Assembly (NCBI RefSeq): GCF_020283565.1
Contig: NC_060065.1
Span: forward strand, 25,656,409-25,720,408
Source of the DNA: Trifolium pratense
Taxonomy: Eukaryota > Streptophyta > Magnoliopsida > Fabales > Fabaceae
DNA length: 64,000 bases
Direction of reading: 5' to 3'
A model generated the notes under the pieces. The model was given only the letters and a program-made list of their open reading frames with translations, ran no database searches and was not told the DNA's origin. A program made the position numbers and the translations under genes. Shown in pieces: positions 57,501 through 64,000 of the stretch; the first letter of the stretch is position 1; each line of letters opens with the position of its first letter.

Positions 57501-59878
57501 TCCTTAGGCAGGGCCACAAAAAAAGGCCGAATGTTATCTCCAAGGTAACCACTTGCACTCAAATACCGATCCACTTCCCATCGGTCGCTGAATTCCTGCA
57601 CGTATCACATAACTAACTCATCACTAAAACCATTATTAACCCCTGAAAAACAGTAGTATATATACAAGGTTAAAAATCACAATAACAGTCGCAGTCACAT
57701 TGCAATCTTTGATATTACATAGAATCGCGGTCAAATGCAGCTACAATTGCAGTCGCGGTGTGGTCACATAACCATAAAAACTTTGACCGGTTTTAAATAG
57801 CGGTCGCGGTCGCGTCAAGGTTTTCACGATTTCGGCTGTAACGGATGTTGCGTTACAGATTGCGGTCGTCGCGGTGTGAATTAATCACAAAATTGCACAG
57901 ATCTTATAAAAAATTGCACAAATCTTATTTAAACAAAGTGCATGCCAAATTTGCTACATTAAGTTATAAGTTACAACATAAGAAACTACTAATACATTTA
58001 AAAAAGTTTATTGAAAACTTATTGATTACATTATTAGTCACCACATGGTAGAACGACGTGCAGGATTCTTAACTAAATCAAAATCTGATTTAGTCTTATT
58101 ATCTTCCGATTCTTAACTCTATTTATCTATTGTGTAAAAAAAAAACTCTATTTATCTATTCACTAATCACTATCACAATATCACTATTGTAACCAAAAAA
58201 ATCACTATCACTATTCACTACTCTTAAGTCAGTGTCTCACAACTCAACTCTCAACATTTTCACCCCCACAAACACACGCAGGACGCAGCAAGAACAATGA
58301 ACAAGTCAACAAGCATGAAAATCCCCAATTTGTTTTACAAACACCACCACAACACAATAGTTTACAAAAATACCAAGATAGAACTCATTAGTTACCTGTT
58401 GGTGGGAGTAATGGAGGAAGATGCAATTGCAATCTGGATATGCAGATGGAAAAACAAAAATTCTTTGAAACTTGAAGCAAGGACGGAGGAAAGAAAGAAG
58501 CAAGCAGCGGCAGATCTGACTTTGTGATAAGAAATGAAAGAGAAGAGAAGAACAAAGTAGAGACAAGACAAGAGAAATTAGAGGTACTGATTCATCTCCT
58601 GGTAAAAGTAAAAGCTAAAAGGTACTAAGATTCTGATTCTGCTTTTTCACGTCGGTAACGGGGTTTCGCGGCCGTAACGGCTTTTCGTATCGTTCTTAAC
58701 GGCGTTTCGTATTGTTTGGCGTTTCGGTTGTGATTTTTTTTCTCACCTTTAAAACCTTAAAAAACGGTATAGGTCACTTGAGATAGCGTTTTGTAACCTA
58801 GATTGTGGTCGCATCATAAAATTTTGAAATTACAGAAAATCATGGCCCACAGTTGTTGTGGCACTGTGATCACATAGACATAAAAAAATCTTCAAGTCAC
58901 ACACCTACCTTTATTTAGAGCACTGAATATATTATATCTACTACCAAATGACAAGTTCAAAATTGATAATAGTACCTTGAGACGATTATCAAATTTGGAG
59001 ACAACAATAATTGTCCGTCTAAATGAGGGATCAATTTCACGAATGGAGTCCAACCACAAGGACGAGCACCACTCTACGCTGCTTTGCTGAAGGAACAGGA
59101 GTATACGATGAGGAGGAGTAGCCAATGTCTTCACCATGGAAAGAATTTCTTCAGGCGTGTTCTCCGGTTCACCCTTCTTTGCCTACCACCATACATGCAT
59201 ACAATACAATACAAACAATCAGATCTGATATGAATTGACAATTAAAAAAAAAAGCATCATCACTTGAATCACTTAACAAATATCATTAATTCAAACATAA
59301 CAACAAATACCTTGAGAACAAACCCCGGTGTATCAATAATGGTAAGGTTAGGACAATGTGCATATTCAGCTTTGAGTAGAATTGGCTTAGGAGAAACTGC
59401 TGTTTTGGTTATCTTCAAAAGTGACTCTGTTCGAGACTTTATAATATCAGCAATCGTAGACGCGGAAACCACGGGACTTCCATACTCTTCTGAATCTTCC
59501 TCCTGTATTAGTTTGCAAACACACAAAAATTAACACCCGAAAAATTGAACTAAGAAAACGAATGAATTTTACCTGGAAGCGACAGCGAGGTTCGAGAGCG
59601 GAGGGATCGTGAAGCATCTGAAGGATGAGAGGGCGGCGAGTACCCATCTCAACCTCACGAACATTGAAACGGAAGCCGAGGAGGGCTTCAAGGAGGGAGC
59701 TCTTTCCATCAGACTGACCTCCAACGGCAACAATTTCAGGGATGGGGAGAGTCTCGCCGAATGCAACAGCGGCGGCTTGGAGTCGGTTGTAGGCCTCGAA
59801 GCGAGATTTGGAATCAGAATGTTTTCTTGATCTGGTGGATGTGGATGGGGTCTTTGTGGGAGTGGTGGTGGATGACAT
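54551..59878 (-). CDS. DRP5A: Dynamin-related protein 5A, eight exons
   Basis: Exons (minus): 59878-59573, 59502-59311, 59182-58976, 57595-57167, 57045-56818, 56706-56511, 55990-55306 and 54737-54551. All have GT...AG borders and join in frame to about 809 residues, close to Arabidopsis DRP5A (At1g53140). The GTPase domain has G1 GGQSDGKSS, G2 MGTRRPLILQM, G3 DTPG and G4 SKFD. It is followed by the dynamin middle region, GALIDGA...EQWGKTT, AAFERVIH-like FERVMHEF, and AHAGRGGGRG. A variable linker (QENIPPE, TTPGK, ETPSPDQP) and a conserved C-terminus ending in FKNVARSL complete it. DRP5A is a large membrane-remodelling GTPase acting at the cell plate in cytokinesis. I chose the Met at 59878 because it matches the Arabidopsis start; an in-frame Met at 60013 would add a poly-Ile stretch coded by a microsatellite. 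The exon 7 acceptor at 55990 is the only one that avoids a stop. Confidence 0.95.
57596..58975. repeat. DRP5A intron 3 with a degenerate transposon-like insertion
   Basis: This 1.38-kb intron is far longer than the others. It contains GC-rich motifs unlike its surroundings (GCGGTCGCGGTCGCG, GATTGCGGTCGTCGCGG, TTTCGCGGCCGTAACGG). Related TTACA...CACATARMCATAAAAA segments occur near both ends (about 57710-57780 and 58830-58890). This suggests a non-autonomous DNA transposon of hAT or similar type, or two related copies; I could not define its ends. Confidence 0.45.
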
Positions 59879-59917
59879 GGTTGGTACTACTCGGTGGTCT
59901 TTGTGTTGGTAAGGATC

Positions 59918-59951
<34 letters not shown>

Positions 59952-59953
59952 GC
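59918..59953. repeat. (GAT)n microsatellite in the DRP5A leader
   Basis: About 11 GAT units 40 bp upstream of the chosen start codon. Read on the coding strand they give an in-frame poly-Ile stretch. Confidence 0.9.
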
Positions 59954-60013
59954 GGCTGAGAGAAGGAAGGGAGCGATTTTGAATTTGAATTTGAATTTCT
60001 GTCTAACGTTCAT

Positions 60014-60652
60014 GTGCTCGTTCTTTTAAAATGACAATTTCCAGGTGGAGTAAATTTGAAAATTTGTTGAATGTATCGTTACCGTACATTAAATTAATGG
60101 CTGATGCTTCCATGGACCAGCTAAGCATATGGTCCATGATGGATCATGATGGATTAATAGTTTTAAGGGCTAGATGAGTTCATATCTAATAGTCTTATGC
60201 TATACCTTCAGCATGCAATTCTTTTTTCTTTCTCTCTCCGTTTTTCCTTTTGACAAGACTACTTTTCTCTCTCCATTATAATTTTTTTTTCTTTCCTAAA
60301 TCCATTATAATTATATTATGGATATTATAATTGAATTATTAAAATGCAGTACTAAAAATGACCATGGACAAAGATTAACTAAATAAAAATCATAATATAA
60401 TCTTGAAAGTAATGCATTTAATATCTTTGTAATTTTATTTTTTTAACTCTCTAGTTTTTAGAGTAAGGTGGTTCCGATAATTCAGAGTTAAACGGCGAGG
60501 TAAGTAAAGTCTAGGCAAAAATTTGTTCATATCAGAAATCGTACTCGGGTTTTCAACGCCTTGTAATTTTAAAAAAGAATGTTTTTCTATTTAAAACTTT
60601 TTTTTCATTTTTGTAACGGTTATTATGGAGCACTGTTTAGCATGACATTTTA
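60014..60652. other. DRP5A promoter region and spacer
   Basis: No clear TATA box. At 60625-60648 the sequence GGAGCACTGTTTAGCATGAC matches the end of the MITE at 63234-63418, so a MITE end remnant lies here. Confidence 0.4.
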
Positions 60653-60661
60653 ATCATTTAA

Positions 60662-60820
60662 GGGTTTTGTTAACGAGTGTTCCCGATGCATATTTTAAAA
60701 ATTTATTTATTTAAAAATTAAATATTTTAATTTTTAATGCACTGACTCTTCATATTTTAATAAAAATTTATTATTTAAGATTCGTAAAGAGTATTTTAGA
60801 GACACTCGTTAACATTTTTC
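60662..60820. mobile_element. 159-bp MITE, Mutator-like by 9-bp duplication
   Basis: Terminal inverted repeats GGGTTTTGTTAACGAGTGT and the complement of CACTCGTTAACATTTTTC. It is flanked by ATCATTTAA (60653-60661) and ATTATTTAA (60821-60829), 8 of 9 matching. Confidence 0.7.
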
Positions 60821-60829
60821 ATTATTTAA

Positions 60830-62013
60830 AATGTTATTTTATATAAAAAAATCTTATAGTGAAATCTAATTTAAGAAGTGGCTCTGTCATATTTATGCAA
60901 CTCATACACATTTTGCTTTAATGGTAATTTTCTCAATCCAACTGTTCTGTCTCAATTGACTTTCAATCTCTATCGACGTTAAAATTCCTTAGTCATCAAT
61001 AAAATCAATTGAGGCTTCTACCAAAAAAAATAAATCAATTGAGTCTTCGCAATTATTTAATAGGACCTAAATTAATTTCTTAAGTCACGATTACTCCAAC
61101 TAGTTGATTTTTTAACAGTACTCCAACTAGTTGATATTGAACCGTTACATTGTTGAAATTTGAATTCATGATGATTGTTGGTCTAAATAGATCGGATTGA
61201 GAAAATTATAATTCTTTTGTCACAGTTAGTATAATTATTTGAGAGAGGGATTCAAAAACACTTAACTACCCCGCGTAGACACACACGCACCAACTTTTTT
61301 TTACAGTCATTTACTTTCCTGCAATTTACTTTTACCCGCACAACTATCTCTAAACAAAGCGAATGCAAAACTATCTAAATTCCTAAGTGAAACTAGTAAT
61401 TTTGGCACAATTTCTGTGGAGAACGATAACTTATCACTTTATTACTTGGTTGCGATTTTGTGTACTTGCAGAGCCACCAACAATTGATCACATATTTTAC
61501 TTATTTTAAATTATTAATTTGATTTTAAACACGTTTACAAATGATCACAAAAGAGCAATTTTAATAAAGTAATTATAAATATTTTAGCATATAGAATAAA
61601 AAAATTATGAAATATTAAACTAATGTTGGTATTTTTAAAATTAATGTTTCTATCTTTATTGTTTTTTTTTCTTATTTTTGCGCATAGATTTATATATAAT
61701 TTTTTTTATTGTTTCTATTTTTCTATAATTTCTTTTACTAAACTTTCTATAATTCTGTTATTGTTTTTTTTTCTTCATATTTTTATGCATAGATTTATAT
61801 TTATTCATATTTTTATAAACTTTATTATATTATTTTCAATGAACCTAAAAAATGATCTTTTTTCTTATAACTGTGAATGCAAAGAGTATATTTTTAACAT
61901 TAAATGCATTTTGGTCCCCCGTTTTAATCTTTTTGAATTTTTGGTCATTCTTTTTTTAAAACCAGCTTTTTGGGTCTTATTTTAAAAGTCTACATTTTTT
62001 TAGAGGTTAATTA
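60830..62013. other. AT-rich spacer with an LTR fragment
   Basis: At about 61385-61480 the sequence CTGTGGAGAACGATAACT...GTACTTGCAGAGCCACCA resembles the 3' end of an Athila/Tat-type LTR. 61617-61870 is T-rich repeat sequence. No gene. Confidence 0.4.
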
Positions 62014-62993
62014 TTCGGTACACATATTATGTGGATATGTACCGGTACATTAGCTGAGGTGGATGATTTTGATTAGTTTACAAATATTATTTATTGATTT
62101 TTGTATATCAAATACTATTTGTAGATCAATCACAATTAGAGCTGTCAAAAAGGGTCGGGCTATCGGGCCGGCTCATTAGCCCTATCCTTTTACACGGGGC
62201 GGGCTTCATAAAAAGGGGGTCGGGCCTTATCGGGCCGGACCTTATCGGGTCAGGCTTTTTCATGGGTCGTCATGGGCCGGCCCGGCGGCCCCTTAAAGAA
62301 TTTAAAAAATTATTTTAAAAAAATTTATAATCTTTTTATTGTTATATTTTGGTCCTATTTTTATGCATAAATTCATATATAATTTTTTATTTTATTTTTG
62401 TTGTTTTATTGTTATTATTTGTGTTTTGTTCCTATCTATAATCTGTTTTATTCCTATTTTTAAGCATATCATCATTTTTTTTTTTTTGTGCAATTACAAT
62501 GAAGGATATAAAACTTGGAATATGGTTATTTTAAGCCTATCACATTTTTATTGTATTTATTTTATATTCTTTCTATATTTTTGTTTTTTTTACTTAAATT
62601 ACAATGGATGAATGAAAGATATAAAACTTGTAATTTTTTTTTGTAGTAATAATAATAATATGACAAAAAACTTATTGGATTAGAATGAGATTATTTGTTA
62701 GAGATTTGTTTGTTTGTTTGATGAGGATAAAGAGGAAGATATTGGATTTAGTAGAATATTTTTTTTTTCAAAAAAAAATATTATGAAAATTAGTGGGCCG
62801 GCCCATCGGGCCATGTATGCTTTTGCTTATCGGGTCGGGCTAAGCGGGCCGGACCATGAAGTTAACGGGCCGGGCTGGGCCGGCCCTTTATTTGACCGGG
62901 CCCCTCAAGGCTGGGCCGGCCCCTTTGACAGCTCTAATCACAATCATCCACATAAACCGTGTACGGTACATATCTACATAATATGTTTACCAG
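62014..62993. mobile_element. MITE with imperfect terminal repeats, split by a hAT element
   Basis: The left end (62014-62044, TCGGTACACATATTATGTG...) is the imperfect reverse complement of the right end (62964-62993, ...ATAATATGTTTACCAGA), about 27 of 30 matching. Without the 800-bp hAT insertion and one copy of its duplication it would be about 170 bp. Confidence 0.65.
62137..62936. mobile_element. 800-bp non-autonomous hAT element
   Basis: Inverted ends TAGAGCTGTCAAA / TTTGACAGCTCTA are flanked by the perfect 8-bp duplication ATCACAAT (62129-62136 and 62937-62944). Both subterminal regions are packed with CGGGCC/GGCCGG motifs, against a very AT-rich, T-rich middle. There is no transposase frame, so it would depend on a hAT transposase encoded elsewhere. 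Confidence 0.88.
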
Positions 62994-63233
62994 AGTGTTC
63001 TCCTTATTTAGATCCTCCTCTCATGTTATTGATATGGCGCTGCAATTGCTATGTGGCAATGATGAAAATGTTTTTTTTTTTTTTCATATCATTATTTTAT
63101 TTTCTTATCATTTACTTAAAACTAATAAAAAAAACATAACTAAATAAAAACAAATAATTAGAAACATAATCCAACATTGAACATGTGAAATCATATGCCT
63201 AAAGCTTCGGTCACCTTGGTCTTTTTAATTTAA

Positions 63234-63418
63234 GGAAAATGTTAAACAGAGTCCTTGGGGCACTCTTTAAGCATTTTAAATAGTAAGTTTTTGTTTAAAT
63301 TTTATGAAAATATGTGAAGTCAACGCATTGAAAATTGAAATACTTCACTTTTTGGATAAATTATTTCTTTAAAGGAAATGCTTAAAGAGTGCACTGGAGG
63401 CACTGTTTAGCAAGACCC
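63234..63418. mobile_element. 185-bp MITE, Mutator-like, perfect 9-bp duplication
   Basis: Inverted repeats of about 38 bp (GGAAAATGTTAAACAGAGTC, GGCACTCTTTAAGCA against the right end) are flanked by TTAATTTAA at 63225-63233 and 63419-63427. It belongs to the same family as the MITE at 60662. Confidence 0.8.
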
Positions 63419-63490
63419 TTAATTTAATTAGAATTTTTTAGAATCATTTTGAATTTAATCGGTTAACTTTTACGAAATAGAAATGGTTTT

Positions 63491-63640
63491 TTTTTTTTTT
63501 GTTTTGTGGTTAGGTAGTCTAACGGCTTGAAATTCCACATTTAATGATGAATAAGTGGAGTCCCCGAAGTTCAAACTCCGGCTCCTACATATAAAATGAT
63601 GATGTCACTATCAACTGCATTAAGTTTACGGATACCTAGA
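63491..63640 (+). mobile_element. Probable tRNA-derived SINE
   Basis: It is flanked by AAATGGTTTT at 63481-63490 and 63641-63650. Inside, TAGTCTAACGGC resembles a pol III A box and GTTCAAACTCC a B box about 45 bases later. The T-run after the left duplication is unusual for a plus-strand SINE, so the orientation is uncertain. Confidence 0.5.
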
Positions 63641-63650
63641 AAATGGTTTT

Positions 63651-64000
63651 AATTAATATAAACTTGCACTAAAACAATTTTAAATAATAAAAAAACCTCT
63701 AAATTCCAAACTCTAACGTTGTTGCAGATCTGGTATATGGGAAGAACTAGAAGAAGCAGGATACTGAAATTAAGACTCTCGTTCCGAGTACAACATTTAG
63801 AGTCAGAGAAAGAAATTGGGAATATACATGAATTTTGAGTCTCTGTTCTTACAATCTTGAGAACCTTTTTGGGGATTTTGATTTTTTTGATTGAACTGTT
63901 TTTTTCTTCATTTTGAGAGAAAATTTTGCATGAATTTTTGTTGGAGTGGTAGAAAGTGGTAGACATTTGCTTATTGTTTAATTTGAAGGAGATTTGTGTT
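63651..64000. other. Window end, no feature recognised
   Basis: A short minus-strand open frame (63649-63966) has no recognisable domain and low-complexity hydrophobic composition. The window stops here. Confidence 0.3.

Noticed and set aside
58297..58566. A gene inside DRP5A intron 3
   Set aside because: Frames on both strands are short and lie in the transposon-like insertion; no domain recognised.

Overview
This window reads as nuclear DNA from a plant, most likely a papilionoid legume. The evidence is intron-containing plant genes (a plant PP2C, an SBP-box factor with a miR156-like site, a DRP5A dynamin), Athila-type Ty3/gypsy and SIRE/Maximus-like Ty1/copia sequences, an L1-type LINE with RNase H, Helitrons, and many small MITEs in very AT-rich spacers. 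The species cannot be fixed from the sequence alone.

Layout. 296-934 (minus) is a single-exon MAKR-like gene. About 2360-20275 is one nested transposon stack: a broken Helitron helicase is split by a 2,443-bp solo-LTR-like insertion (3237-5679, GGTGG target duplication). The Helitron 3' tail is split by a young 13.55-kb Athila-type retrotransposon (6651-20205, CATAT target duplication). The Helitron 3' hairpin and CTAG end survive at 20245-20275. A LINE follows on the minus strand (20602-26911, 15-bp target duplication); its 3' tail has been duplicated with its flank through a junction that carries a perfect 19-bp inverted repeat. 27595-32425 is non-genic Helitron, minisatellite and MITE DNA. 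32844-35160 (plus) is a five-exon PP2C gene with a SINE in intron 1. 36300-37371 (minus) is a two-exon SBP-box gene of the small SPL3/4/5 type. 40720-40914 is a 195-bp mini-Helitron. 41199-45050 is a non-autonomous copia-type LTR element. 45226-47092 holds LTR, copia-gag and FAR1-like remnants. 54551-59878 (minus) is an eight-exon DRP5A gene. The last 4 kb is MITE-rich and includes an 800-bp hAT element nested in another MITE.

Functional content. The four host genes point to receptor-kinase regulation (MAKR-like), Ser/Thr dephosphorylation (PP2C), developmental phase control (SBP-box) and cytokinesis (DRP5A). They share no evident pathway and look like ordinary genes separated by repeats.

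The most unusual signals are in the Athila-type element. It has two tandem, diverged copies of the Athila ORF1/env-like gene. It carries a set of ten TGGC-N4-GCCA palindromes: seven in each LTR and three between the two env-like genes. It also has two copies of a stem-loop plus polypurine module whose stems differ in sequence but keep pairing, loop length and spacing. These may be known repeats of this lineage rather than a new system; I could not search databases.
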